Assembly: GCF_036985595.1 (NCBI RefSeq)
Contig: NZ_BTPU01000001.1
Location: 62,001-126,000 of the forward strand
Length of the DNA: 64,000 bases
DNA from: Vallitalea maricola
GTDB lineage: Bacteria > Bacillota > Clostridia > Lachnospirales > Vallitaleaceae
Direction: 5' to 3'
Under the pieces are notes generated by a model that saw only the letters and a program-made list of their open reading frames with translations, made no database searches and was not told the origin of the DNA. Below, one piece after another: positions 54,408 through 63,845 of the stretch. A program made the translations under genes and the position numbers. Position 1 is the stretch's first letter. Each line of letters opens with the position of its first letter.

Positions 54408-55994
54408 ATGAATGGAGCGTCAAAATATAAAGAAAATATTTTATTTAAATATAAAAAAGAAATAATATTGATATTTTGTTCCCTATTTATATTCTTTACA
54501 ATAGGAAACGTATTTATTTCTAGTAAAATTGAAACCAAGGCAACAGTAACAGCCAATTCTTATAATGTTGTATATGGTGGTAATAGTATGGGGATTGTAT
54601 ATGACAAATCTGTTGCAGATAGAGTTTATTCTATAGCTAAAGCCGAGATCAAAGATACAAACGGCGAACATATGAAGGTTGACAAAGAACTCAAGTATTA
54701 TCTTGAGTATGCTGACGATAAACAGATTACTGATGAAGATACATTACTTAATAATCTAAGAACTGCACTGGCAAATGATAAAGAATCATTCCAGGTAAAA
54801 GGATACATTCTTAAGATAGGTGATGATTTTCAGGTAGCATTAAAAGATGAAGATGATGTTAAGGAAGTATTGAAAAGAGCACAAAGCATGTATATCAATG
54901 AAGCAGACAATTATGATATCGACTTAGTGCGTGTTCCTTATACAACTTCAGTTAGAATGCCTGTAATTACTAAGAACAGTAATTACAATGAAATCGGAAC
55001 AGCTGAAAGAATATTCAAGACAACTACAAATATAAGTGAAGAAAATGCATCTGATAAGAAGGATGCAGAAATTCCTATAGAAACTGTTGGTGTTTCTTTT
55101 GCAGAAGATGTCCAGATAGTAAAAGGTTTTGTTGATAAAGCAGATATAGCTAATGTTACTGATGCTACTGAACTTATCACAAAAGAAAATGAAGAAGAAA
55201 AAGTATATGCAGTTGCTAAAGGAGATACTTTATCAGAAATAGCACAAAAGAATGATATGAAACTCTCTGAATTAATGAAACTTAATCCAGGGTTAGAGAA
55301 ACAGAAATATATTAATATAGGACAGAAAATCATAGTAACTGTCCCAGAGCCAGAGCTATCAGTTGCTTGTGATGAAAAAATAATTTATACAAAACCGATT
55401 CAATATACAGTTGAAAAGGTAGAGAATAAGAACAAATATAATGGTACAACTACAGTACTTGAGTATGGTGTTGAAGGTGAAATCCAAGTAACGGCTGTTG
55501 TAACAAAAGTTAATGGTTATGAGCAGTCAAGAACTGTAATAGATGAAAAAGTTATAAAAGAACCAAAAGCAAAAATAATAGAAGTTGGTATAAAACCATT
55601 CCCATCAAAAGGTTCAACAGGTAATTTTATATATCCTGTTGTAGGAAGTATAGTTACATCACCATTTGGATATAGACGTGGAGGTTTTCATCATGGTCTT
55701 GACCTAGGAGGCTTACCAGTAGGAACATCTATTAGAGCATCTGATGGTGGAACAGTAGTTTTCGCAGGATGGAAGAGTTCAACTTACGGTTATACTGTAG
55801 ACATCGACCATGGAAATGGTGTTTTGACAAGATATGCTCATTGTAGCAAAGTAGTAGTGAAAAAAGGTCAAAAAGTATCTCAATATCAAGAGATTGCCAA
55901 ACTAGGAAGCACCGGCAACAGCACCGGACCTCATGTACACTTTGAAATCAGATTCAATAATGTAGCAGCAAATCCAAAGAAATACCTTGATTAG
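54408..55994 (+). CDS. LysM-G5-M23 peptidoglycan endopeptidase
   Basis: 528 residues. Membrane anchor or uncleaved signal at about 18-36. After an unclassified region come LysM (about 266-316, VAKGDTLSEIAQKNDMKLSE), G5 (about 320-395) and a C-terminal M23 metallopeptidase (about 410-528). The zinc motif is HHGLD (H428, D432) and the second motif is HVH (H509, H511), so the enzyme looks active. It should cut peptide crosslinks in the wall. Ribosome site CGGAGGAAG. It lies just upstream of walRK, whose regulator controls such hydrolases in other Firmicutes, and a WalR-like site overlaps its leader. Confidence 0.92.
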   Translation: MNGASKYKENILFKYKKEIILIFCSLFIFFTIGNVFISSKIETKATVTANSYNVVYGGNSMGIVYDKSVADRVYSIAKAEIKDTNGEHMKVDKELKYYLEYADDKQITDEDTLLNNLRTALANDKESFQVKGYILKIGDDFQVALKDEDDVKEVLKRAQSMYINEADNYDIDLVRVPYTTSVRMPVITKNSNYNEIGTAERIFKTTTNISEENASDKKDAEIPIETVGVSFAEDVQIVKGFVDKADIANVTDATELITKENEEEKVYAVAKGDTLSEIAQKNDMKLSELMKLNPGLEKQKYINIGQKIIVTVPEPELSVACDEKIIYTKPIQYTVEKVENKNKYNGTTTVLEYGVEGEIQVTAVVTKVNGYEQSRTVIDEKVIKEPKAKIIEVGIKPFPSKGSTGNFIYPVVGSIVTSPFGYRRGGFHHGLDLGGLPVGTSIRASDGGTVVFAGWKSSTYGYTVDIDHGNGVLTRYAHCSKVVVKKGQKVSQYQEIAKLGSTGNSTGPHVHFEIRFNNVAANPKKYLD

Positions 55995-56020
55995 TAAATG
56001 ATTATAATGTCTTAAATAGA

Positions 56021-56046
56021 AAACTCACCTTAGGGTGAGTTTTTTG
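56021..56046 (+). terminator. terminator of the M23 gene
   Basis: AAACTCACC / GGTGAGTTT hairpin, then TTTT. Confidence 0.85.
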
Positions 56047-56099
56047 ATGGATAAAATATATCTCTATCTAACATAGCCAATAATTAATCAAATAAGAAG

Positions 56100-56271
56100 A
56101 AAAAGTGTTTTGTAAGAATATTGATGACAACTACAAGCAAAATAGTATATGTATATGTGAAGTAGTGAGGCAGGACGCCGAACCCAGCTTTTTGCTCAGG
56201 ACGAGCAAGTAGCTGGCATAACATATACATATACTATTTTGCAAAAACCAAGTCAGAACAAAACACTTTTT
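56100..56271. repeat. 172-bp palindromic element C with two CAGGACG hairpin loops
   Basis: Outer arms AAAAAGTGTTTTGT (56100-56113 and 56258-56271). Inner perfect 22-bp arms at 56137-56158 and 56221-56242. The centre holds two hairpins, GGC-AGGAC-GCC (56169-56179) and TTGCTC-AGGAC-GAGCAA (56192-56208), the second extended by CCAGCT/AGCTGG. Both loops present CAGGACG. No ORF. It could be a palindromic mobile element or a structured RNA. Confidence 0.7.
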
Positions 56272-56311
56272 TTGACCTACTTGTTCTTCATACTAAAAAT
56301 ACTTGCTTTTA

Positions 56312-56340
56312 TTTACATCAACACTTTTATTTGATAGAAT
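56312..56340 (+). promoter_or_regulatory. walR promoter
   Basis: TTTACA (56312-56317), 17-nt spacer, TAGAAT (56335-56340). Confidence 0.65.
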
Positions 56341-56402
56341 AATAGACATAGATAATTAATTAAATCGTAATTACGAAGGGAATATGTGAGAGGAGAGTTA
56401 AC

Positions 56403-57089
56403 ATGTCAAAAATACTTGTCGTAGATGACGAAAAAGCAATTGTTGATATTCTGAAATTTAATCTTCAAAGAGAGGGTTACAGTGTTATAACTGCATGTGA
56501 TGGTGAAGAGGGATTACAGATATTTGAAAAAGAAAAACCAGATTTAGTTTTACTTGATATCATGATGCCTAAGGTAGATGGACTTCAAGTATGTAAGATG
56601 ATAAGAAATAAATACGATACACCTATAATAATGTTGACAGCCAGAGCAGAAGAGGTAGACAAAGTTCTAGGGCTTGAACTTGGAGCTGATGATTTTGTTA
56701 CCAAACCATTTAGTGTAAGAGAACTAATGGCAAGAGTAAAAGCTAACCTAAGAAGAACTGTATTAGATAGTAAAGATACAAAAGATATACATATAATGGC
56801 ATTTGATAATATGAGTATCAATGTTGATCGTTATGAAGTTAAAATAGATGATAAACCTATAGCTCTAACAGTTAGAGAATATGAATTATTAAAATTCTTA
56901 GCAACTAGAAAAGACCAGATATTCACTAGAGAACAGCTCCTTGAAAAAGTATGGGGATATGAATATTATGGCGATGTAAGAACTGTAGATGTAACCATAA
57001 GAAGACTAAGAGAAAAAATAGAAGATGTACCTAGTAAACCAAAATTTATTTTAACAAAAAGAGGAATTGGATACTATTTTAAAGGTTAA
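56403..57089 (+). CDS. walR: WalR (YycF) response regulator
   Basis: 228 residues, OmpR family. Receiver domain with acidic pair D8/D9, phospho-acceptor D52 in LLDIMMP, LTAR and VTKPF; winged-helix C-terminus ending YFKG with LTVREYELLKFLA and VDVTIRRLREKIED. It controls peptidoglycan remodelling genes in Firmicutes, binding TGTWAH-N5-TGTWAH repeats. Identity rests on family plus the order walR-walK-x-yycH-yycI. Four candidate target sites are present in this window. Confidence 0.93.
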   Translation: MSKILVVDDEKAIVDILKFNLQREGYSVITACDGEEGLQIFEKEKPDLVLLDIMMPKVDGLQVCKMIRNKYDTPIIMLTARAEEVDKVLGLELGADDFVTKPFSVRELMARVKANLRRTVLDSKDTKDIHIMAFDNMSINVDRYEVKIDDKPIALTVREYELLKFLATRKDQIFTREQLLEKVWGYEYYGDVRTVDVTIRRLREKIEDVPSKPKFILTKRGIGYYFKG

Positions 57090-57112
57090 TCTAGGATTTG
57101 GGTGAGATGAGA

Positions 57113-58861
57113 ATGAAAAGCTTAAAATGGAGAATGGTTACTATATATGTACTTCTGGTACTTATCGTTATGATCGCTTGTGGAACCATGATTGTTACAC
57201 AAATTAGCAGTAATGCATATAGAGAAATAGAGAATAGCCTTAAAAAATCTATTTCAACAAGTATGGAAGCTATAGGTGAGAGTAGTACCAAAGCAGATGC
57301 CATCACCAAATGGGAAAATGCTATCAAAGAATATAGAGACAGTGAAAGAAAATTATTTTTGCTTGATACAAATGGAAAAGTAATCTATGCAGATAAAATA
57401 GTCCAAGAGACATATCTAACACCTATGGTCATGGCAGCCATTGGTGATAAGACCATGAAAGAATTTGATAAAGTATATGAAAAGAATAAAGATGATGAAA
57501 AAGAATATCTAGGTTATGCAAGACCAATAAAAGTTAATGATGAAGTAGTGGCTGTTATCTATATGTTAGCACCATCATGGCAGGTTAAGGTGAATTTATA
57601 TAGTACAATCAAAATAATTATTTTAGCTATTTTCTTTGCGATAATCTTGTCCATTGCATTTGGATTCATGTTTTCTAATTTCTTGACAAAACCTATTATT
57701 GCTTTATCTAATAAAGCTAGGGATATGTCAGAAGGAGATCTGGATAATCCTATTGAAGTTCTATCTAACGATGAAATAGGAGAGCTAACTAAGAATTTTA
57801 ATATTATGGCAAAAGAACTTAATCATAATATAACGGAGATATCCAGTGAAAAAAATAAACTAGAAACAGTTTTTGCTCATATGACAGATGGTATCCTAGT
57901 ATTTGATATTGATGGGATGCTGATACATAGTAATCCTGCAACTAGAAAGCTTATAGGATTAATAAACAGGAATACATTCTTAGAAATATTTGGAGATTAT
58001 CTAGATACAACTTATGATAGACTTTTAACGCACATAAAGGGGGGAATAAGGCAGCATATCATACGAATAAAGGAAAAGTATGTCAATCTGTGTTTTGCGC
58101 CTTATTTGGACCAGAATGAGAATATTATGGGTAGTATATGTGTTATCCAAGATATAACAAAACATAAAAAGCTGGAGGAAATGCAAAAAGAATTCGTGGC
58201 CAATGTTTCTCATGAATTAAGGACTCCTCTTACAACTATTAAAAGTTATGCCGAAACATTAATTAATGGAGCATTAGATGATAGAGAGATAACAGTAGAT
58301 TTTCTTAATGTAATTAATCATGAAAGTGATAGAATGACAGCTCTAGTACAAGACTTGTTAGAACTTTCAAGGCTTGATAATAAGCAGACAAAATTGAGGA
58401 TGCAGTCTATTAACCTATCACATATAGTAGAAGGAAGTATTAATAAATTCCAGATTCACGCTAAGAAGAAACATCAAACAATGGTCTATAATTCAACTGA
58501 AAGTGATTATAAGATTATTGGTGATGCCAATAGAATAGAACAAGTTATTAAGAATATCATATCAAATGCAGTAAAATATAGTAATGAAGGAGATTCTATA
58601 ACAATAAATGTATTTGAAGAAAGTGATTATGTAGTAGTAATGATAGAAGATACAGGAATGGGTATTCCAAATGAAGACTTGACTAGAATATTTGACAGAT
58701 TCTATCGTGTTGATAAAGCTCGTTCTAGAGCTATGGGAGGAACTGGACTTGGACTTGCTATAGCAAAAGAGATTATGGATTATCATGGTGGACATATTAA
58801 TGTTACTAGTGAAGTTGGGGTTGGAACCTGCTTTTATCTGTACTTTCCTTATGAGGCATAG
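57113..58861 (+). CDS. walK: WalK (YycG) sensor histidine kinase
   Basis: 582 residues from the ATG at 57113, which has GGGTGAG 6 nt upstream; a TTG five codons earlier is in frame but lacks spacing. Two membrane helices (about 10-30 and 166-190) enclose an extracellular sensor domain. HAMP (about 190-243), PAS (about 248-350), HisKA with H367 in VSHELRTPLTTIK, and HATPase (NIISNAVKYSNEGD, DTGMGI, GGTGLGLAIAKEI) follow. This is the full WalK layout. It senses wall state, possibly lipid II or hydrolase products, and phosphorylates WalR. Confidence 0.93.
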   Translation: MKSLKWRMVTIYVLLVLIVMIACGTMIVTQISSNAYREIENSLKKSISTSMEAIGESSTKADAITKWENAIKEYRDSERKLFLLDTNGKVIYADKIVQETYLTPMVMAAIGDKTMKEFDKVYEKNKDDEKEYLGYARPIKVNDEVVAVIYMLAPSWQVKVNLYSTIKIIILAIFFAIILSIAFGFMFSNFLTKPIIALSNKARDMSEGDLDNPIEVLSNDEIGELTKNFNIMAKELNHNITEISSEKNKLETVFAHMTDGILVFDIDGMLIHSNPATRKLIGLINRNTFLEIFGDYLDTTYDRLLTHIKGGIRQHIIRIKEKYVNLCFAPYLDQNENIMGSICVIQDITKHKKLEEMQKEFVANVSHELRTPLTTIKSYAETLINGALDDREITVDFLNVINHESDRMTALVQDLLELSRLDNKQTKLRMQSINLSHIVEGSINKFQIHAKKKHQTMVYNSTESDYKIIGDANRIEQVIKNIISNAVKYSNEGDSITINVFEESDYVVVMIEDTGMGIPNEDLTRIFDRFYRVDKARSRAMGGTGLGLAIAKEIMDYHGGHINVTSEVGVGTCFYLYFPYEA

Positions 58862-58899
58862 ATGATTTTTAGAATATTGTTATGTAATAGTTAACTCAT

Positions 58900-58932
58900 T
58901 GTAATAAAATTGTAATATTTATCTAGTATAAT
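58900..58932 (+). promoter_or_regulatory. WalR-box with downstream -10 between walK and the next gene
   Basis: TGTAAT-AAAAT-TGTAAT (58900-58916) matches the WalR consensus exactly, and another TGTAAT lies at 58883-58888. TATAAT (58927-58932) follows 10 nt later with no -35 box, as in activator-dependent promoters. It suggests WalR drives the accessory genes. Confidence 0.6.
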
Positions 58933-59086
58933 TGTATTAGATAATAGTTGGAATATAGTTCCTTATTCATATTCCTCTTATTTCATCTATTATTGATTAG
59001 AGAAATGACCAATTATCTTTAATAATATAGGTTAATTAGAGATATAATTAATATAAGAAGAAATATTTGATGAAAGAGGTAAGCAT

Positions 59087-59854
59087 ATGTGTATAAAAAC
59101 AATTAGAATAATTATAATAAGTGCATTTTTAGTTCTATGTATGCCCGTAATTGCATGTGCAGCCCCAGATTTTAATGGAGAGAATAGTCAAGAAACTGAA
59201 AAATTAAGTTTCTTTGAAGAATTTCAATTAGATGAAGCTGAATTTGTTTACAATGAAACTGAAGATACTATGGAAAGTCATTCGATGACTGATTTATATA
59301 TAAACCTTAATAAAGATATTACCAATACTGACAAAGAAGATTCAGATGTAGTTAAGAAAGAAATCAATTCCTTTTCATACCTAAAGTTAAATAAGGGCTT
59401 TGATATTAAGGACAGCGATGGAAATGCTTTAAAATTAGATAGTAATTTCATTAATGTGGCACCAACATTTTCATCTACCAAGAAGATTTCTGGAAATGGT
59501 GAAGAAGGTGTAACGGTTGGTATCATGGTTTATGATAGTTGGACAGAAGATGGGAAACTCAATATAACATATCAATCTGTATATGAGACAATAGGTCTTT
59601 CTAAGATATTTGATGAAACAATTGAACTTAATACTATAGGAATTAATTATATCTGTATTGCAGTTATGAAAGATGATGATACAGAATATAGAGTTTATGT
59701 TCTTAATAGGAAAGAAGAAGAAACAAGAGATAAACTTGAAAATATTGAAATAGAATTTAAGATTAATGATGATGAGGAACAAAATTCAGATGAAAAGGCA
59801 GAACAAGAATCTGTTGATGATGACTCATTCGATTTATTCAAGAATTTCAAATAA
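59087..59854 (+). CDS. secreted protein of unknown function in the wal operon
   Basis: 255 residues. Signal peptide (MCIKTIRIIIISAFLVLCMPVIACA), then an acidic, mostly strand-like domain with no recognised motif and a C-terminal charged low-complexity tail (NDDEEQNSDEKAEQESVDDD). It occupies the slot between walK and yycH and may be preceded by a WalR-dependent promoter, so a role in signalling to WalK or in wall maintenance is plausible but unproven. Ribosome site AAAGAGGTAAG. A cysteine near the signal end (ACAAP) is not a clean lipobox. Confidence 0.65.
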   Translation: MCIKTIRIIIISAFLVLCMPVIACAAPDFNGENSQETEKLSFFEEFQLDEAEFVYNETEDTMESHSMTDLYINLNKDITNTDKEDSDVVKKEINSFSYLKLNKGFDIKDSDGNALKLDSNFINVAPTFSSTKKISGNGEEGVTVGIMVYDSWTEDGKLNITYQSVYETIGLSKIFDETIELNTIGINYICIAVMKDDDTEYRVYVLNRKEEETRDKLENIEIEFKINDDEEQNSDEKAEQESVDDDSFDLFKNFK

Positions 59855-59912
59855 TGATTTAACTAATTAACATGATTAAAGGATTATAGAAAAAAGTAAT
59901 GGTGTGATTTCC

Positions 59913-61322
59913 ATGAAAAATAATATACTAAAAACAGTGATCTTAATAGCATTAATAGTGCTTAGTTTATATCAGACAACAAGGTTATGGTTTGATGATT
60001 TGTCGGACCACAACCTTTTTTATGATATAATAAATTATAATACTCCTACAGAAGAAAGTAAAAAAGACAATGGATATTACTTTATTAAGCCTGATATAAT
60101 GGCTTTATACTCACCGGAAGAAGAATATTCCCTGATTAAAAAAACTAATAAAAAATTCCAAGAACTGTTCAGTAATTCTATAAACTTCTTGAAAGTAATA
60201 GTAGCATATGGAGAAATTGTAGAGGATAATATTCCTACAGATATCTTATGGAATAAAAGTAATCTACTATTAAAATATCCATTCCTGATAGAATCTAATC
60301 TGTTAGCAAAAGACCTCAATATTAAGAATCTCGATTTTGAAAGTAATATTAATAACTTTAATGAGATTATTATTGTGCCAACAGATGATTTGAATGAATA
60401 TGTTTTTGTATACTTTATTAACGATAAATATTATAATGATATTCAGGCACTTAGGATAAAAAGAAAAGATATTGAAGTTTCTAATAATAGTCTTTCTGAA
60501 TCAATGAAAGATATAGAAAAGAATCAAGTACTTCCTAGTTTTATGTCAACCAGAAATATGGGTCTTGATTTATTTACTAATAATGTATTACTGCCAGAAA
60601 AGGGTTCTCTATATACTGATGTAGTATATTTTAAAAAACCTTTCTATACTGAAGATAAATTGGACAGTAATTTATTAGAAGACTATGTTAATGGTTTTTT
60701 CAAGAACAATATCAAATGGAAATTAGCTAATGATGAAGATCCAGAGAAATTTACATATACTGATGAAAGTGTTTTTGTATATTACGATACTAAAGGCATA
60801 GTTGAATATATTAATAATGATATTCAAAACAGAAAAGACCTATCTATAATAGATTCATATTACATAGCTGAAAAGTTTATAAATAAAAAAGATAAGATTA
60901 TTAATAAACAAGAATATTCGTTAACTAATTATATCGTTTCAGGTAATGAAACTAAATTTTATTTTTCTTATAAATATAATGATATTAATGTTAATGTTCC
61001 AAAAGATTATCTGGAAATGCTTGATATGAAGTATCCTATGGAGATTACTGTTTTGGATGGACAAGTTATTAATTATAAGAGAATAATACTAGACTTGGAT
61101 CTAGATGATTTTATAAAACCACCTGAAAAATTCAGTGTAGATTATATTAGTGTTATAAATGGCATGTTGGAAAAGTATCCCCAAGAGCAAGGAAAGAAAA
61201 TAAACAACATGTTTCTTGGTTATAAAATTAATTATTTGGAAGAAAACATGAAACTTAATTGGACAGTAATTACTGATAATATAATTTTTAACAATAGTGC
61301 AAGAACTGTTGACCAAGAATAG
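59913..61322 (+). CDS. yycH: YycH-like regulator of WalRK
   Basis: 469 residues from the ATG at 59913 (GTG at 59904 is in frame but the GGTG stretch fits as ribosome site for the ATG). One N-terminal membrane helix (LKTVILIALIVLSLYQTTRLWF) and a large extracellular region, as in YycH, which binds WalK in the membrane and modulates its activity. Sequence is divergent; the call rests on topology, length and its place before the YycI-like gene. Confidence 0.75.
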   Translation: MKNNILKTVILIALIVLSLYQTTRLWFDDLSDHNLFYDIINYNTPTEESKKDNGYYFIKPDIMALYSPEEEYSLIKKTNKKFQELFSNSINFLKVIVAYGEIVEDNIPTDILWNKSNLLLKYPFLIESNLLAKDLNIKNLDFESNINNFNEIIIVPTDDLNEYVFVYFINDKYYNDIQALRIKRKDIEVSNNSLSESMKDIEKNQVLPSFMSTRNMGLDLFTNNVLLPEKGSLYTDVVYFKKPFYTEDKLDSNLLEDYVNGFFKNNIKWKLANDEDPEKFTYTDESVFVYYDTKGIVEYINNDIQNRKDLSIIDSYYIAEKFINKKDKIINKQEYSLTNYIVSGNETKFYFSYKYNDINVNVPKDYLEMLDMKYPMEITVLDGQVINYKRIILDLDLDDFIKPPEKFSVDYISVINGMLEKYPQEQGKKINNMFLGYKINYLEENMKLNWTVITDNIIFNNSARTVDQE

Positions 61323-61366
61323 TTATCAAAAGATGTTTTACTATTTAGTAAGAAGTAGGTGTTGAT

Positions 61367-62269
61367 ATGAATTTTGGAAGGATACTTAATATTTTTATAA
61401 TATTATTTCTGATTGCTAATGTTGTGCTCTATGGAATGTATGAATATAAGAGTAAGAAAGATTATTCTATAACTGCTGAGAAAGAAGCACAACTTAGAGA
61501 AACATTAGGTGAGAATGATATTTACATATATTGTTTATTACCTGATTTTCGTCCAAGGAAAAGAATAGAAGTAAAATTTCGGAATATAGATGAAGACAAA
61601 ATAAGAAAACAATTATTTGGTAATGTAACTGTTACCTATAAAAATCTAGATCACCGATATACCAAAGAAAATGAAGACCTCATTATATATCAAGGAACCA
61701 AAAAGGGTACTATTTTTTATTCTAACAGTTTTGATAATCATATAGCCGAGAATTTCGACAATTCTACAATAGAAAAATATAGTAAGGATTTAATGAAAAA
61801 ACTGACTATAGAAGGCAATATGAATTTAACCAGTTATCAGCCTGATGACAATTACAGTTATTACCAAATAGAGTATAATGACAGCTATAGAGATGAAACT
61901 ATATTCAGTAATACTGCAGGTATTATTTTTTATGAGAGCGGTAAAGTAATGGCAAGGGTAAAGAATCGTTATGAACCTATTAGATTTGTAGGTGATAGTA
62001 AAAAAATCTATCCCATAGATGAAGTTTTATATAAATTCATGCATAATATCAGGCAAAAGGATAATAATGAACTTATAAAAATAATGGGAATAGATATTGG
62101 TTATTATGTTGAAGAAGAGGATATTACTGATGCAAACACTATCATGAAAGCAGAACCATGGTATAGAATAAGGCTTGGTAATAATGAAGTCCATTATATT
62201 AATGCGTATACGAATAAAGATACATTCTACACGAAGGGTATATTTGACCTAGAGGACGAAGAAAACTAG
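61367..62269 (+). CDS. yycI: YycI-like regulator of WalRK
   Basis: 300 residues. N-terminal membrane helix (ILNIFIILFLIANVVLYGMYEY) and an extracellular domain with the YycI-type pattern of LYGMYEYKSKKDYSITAEK followed by LLPDFRPRKRIEVKF. In Bacillus and Staphylococcus YycI pairs with YycH to tune WalK. It starts 44 nt after yycH. Divergent, but context makes the assignment likely. Confidence 0.78.
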   Translation: MNFGRILNIFIILFLIANVVLYGMYEYKSKKDYSITAEKEAQLRETLGENDIYIYCLLPDFRPRKRIEVKFRNIDEDKIRKQLFGNVTVTYKNLDHRYTKENEDLIIYQGTKKGTIFYSNSFDNHIAENFDNSTIEKYSKDLMKKLTIEGNMNLTSYQPDDNYSYYQIEYNDSYRDETIFSNTAGIIFYESGKVMARVKNRYEPIRFVGDSKKIYPIDEVLYKFMHNIRQKDNNELIKIMGIDIGYYVEEEDITDANTIMKAEPWYRIRLGNNEVHYINAYTNKDTFYTKGIFDLEDEEN

Positions 62270-62287
62270 AGGTATCAAATTACTACT

Positions 62288-62316
62288 TTTACAAAATTAG
62301 TAAAGTGTGCTATAAT
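62288..62316 (+). promoter_or_regulatory. murA promoter
   Basis: TTTACA (62288-62293), 17-nt spacer, perfect TATAAT (62311-62316). Confidence 0.7.
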
Positions 62317-62463
62317 TTATTTTGGTCAAATAAAAATACGCAGATTAGACTAGATGGAATGAATTGTTGGTTCTATAACAATTATTTAATTCAACTTATA
62401 TAGTAAGAAAAATAACATTTTACCGCCCATTAGTGGGAAAGTTTACTTAAGAGAGGTGTAATA

Positions 62464-63750
62464 GTGGAACAACTAGTGATAAAGGGCAATACGAGGTTAA
62501 CCGGTGAAGTTTTTATTAGTGGTGCAAAGAATGCGGCTCTTGCAATATTACCAGCTGCGATTCTAGCAAATGATGTTTGTATAATTGAGAATGTACCATG
62601 TGTTAAAGACATTAAAGTTCTATTGCAGTCCATGGAACAACTAGGTGTACTAGTAGAATATATAGATGAGCATAAAATAAAAGTAGATACTAGAAATATT
62701 CACAATCTAAAAGTTGATTATGATTATATTAAGAAGATAAGAGCATCTTATTATTTGTTAGGAGCTCTACTAGGTAAATATAGAGAAGCAGAAGTAGCAC
62801 TACCAGGTGGATGTAATATCGGTAGTAGACCGATTGATCAGCATATTAAAGGCTTTGAAGCATTAGGAGCAGAAGTCGAGGTTAAGCATGGTATAATTGA
62901 AGCTTCAGCAGATGATTTAATAGGTACCAATATATTCTTGGATATGAGTAGTGTTGGTGCTACAATAAATATAATGCTTGCAGCTGTTCTTGCAGAAGGA
63001 ACAACTGTAATTGAGAATGCAGCAAAAGAGCCACACATTGTTGATGTAGCTAACTTTTTAAACAGTATGGGCGCTAAGATAAAAGGTGCTGGTACAGATG
63101 TGATTAAGATAGCTGGGGTAGATGAATTACACGGAACAGAATATATGATTATTCCAGATCAAATAGAAGCTGGAACATATATGATTGCTGGTGCTATCAC
63201 TGGTGGAGATGTAACTGTAACTAATATAATACCTAAGCATATGGAAGCTATCTCTGCCAAACTTATTGAAATGGGTGCAGTTATTGAAGAATATGATGAA
63301 GCTATTCGTGTTACAGCTAATGGACCATTAAAAAATATACATGTAAAAACATTGCCTTATCCAGGTTTTCCAACTGATATGCAGCCTCAAATGACTGCAT
63401 TATTATCAAAGACATCTGGTACAAGTATCATGACAGAAAGTATCTTTGAAAACAGATTCTCCTATACTGACGAATTGAACAGGATGGGAGCTAATATAAA
63501 AGTAGAAGGTAATACTGCCGTTGTTGAAGGGGTCAAGCAATTGACTGGAGCAGAAGTTGCAGCGCCTGACCTTCGTGCAGGAGCAGGGCTTATCTTAGCC
63601 GCTTTAGCAGCTAAAGGTGAAACAGTAATAACCAATGTGGAATATATTGATAGAGGTTATGAACATGTTGAACAGAAGTTAACCAACCTTGGTGCAGATA
63701 TTTTTAGAGTAGCAGAGAAAACTGACAAATCAATGTTCAAGGTGGTATAG
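62464..63750 (+). CDS. murA: MurA, UDP-GlcNAc 1-carboxyvinyltransferase
   Basis: 428 residues from a GTG start with GAGAGGTG upstream. K22 in SGAKNAALAILPA, catalytic C117 in LPGGCNIGSRPIDQH, and YPGFPTDMQPQ carrying the conserved Asp are all present. It transfers enolpyruvate from PEP to UDP-GlcNAc, the first committed step of peptidoglycan synthesis. The Cys at the active site predicts fosfomycin sensitivity at the enzyme level. It is next to the wal genes, as in several clostridia; a second murA copy may exist elsewhere. Confidence 0.95.
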   Translation: MEQLVIKGNTRLTGEVFISGAKNAALAILPAAILANDVCIIENVPCVKDIKVLLQSMEQLGVLVEYIDEHKIKVDTRNIHNLKVDYDYIKKIRASYYLLGALLGKYREAEVALPGGCNIGSRPIDQHIKGFEALGAEVEVKHGIIEASADDLIGTNIFLDMSSVGATINIMLAAVLAEGTTVIENAAKEPHIVDVANFLNSMGAKIKGAGTDVIKIAGVDELHGTEYMIIPDQIEAGTYMIAGAITGGDVTVTNIIPKHMEAISAKLIEMGAVIEEYDEAIRVTANGPLKNIHVKTLPYPGFPTDMQPQMTALLSKTSGTSIMTESIFENRFSYTDELNRMGANIKVEGNTAVVEGVKQLTGAEVAAPDLRAGAGLILAALAAKGETVITNVEYIDRGYEHVEQKLTNLGADIFRVAEKTDKSMFKVV

Positions 63751-63777
63751 TAATAATTAAATTAATTATAAAAAAAT

Positions 63778-63800
63778 GGACTTTTAATAAGTCCTTTTTT
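63778..63800 (+). terminator. murA terminator
   Basis: GGACTT / AAGTCC hairpin followed by six T. Confidence 0.8.
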
Positions 63801-63845
63801 AAATTGAATAAAATATAATATAAAAATTTATGAATGGATGATAGG

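Noticed and set aside
57098..57112. Longer walK start at TTG
   Set aside because: The GGGTGAG stretch overlaps this start and instead is correctly spaced for the ATG at 57113.
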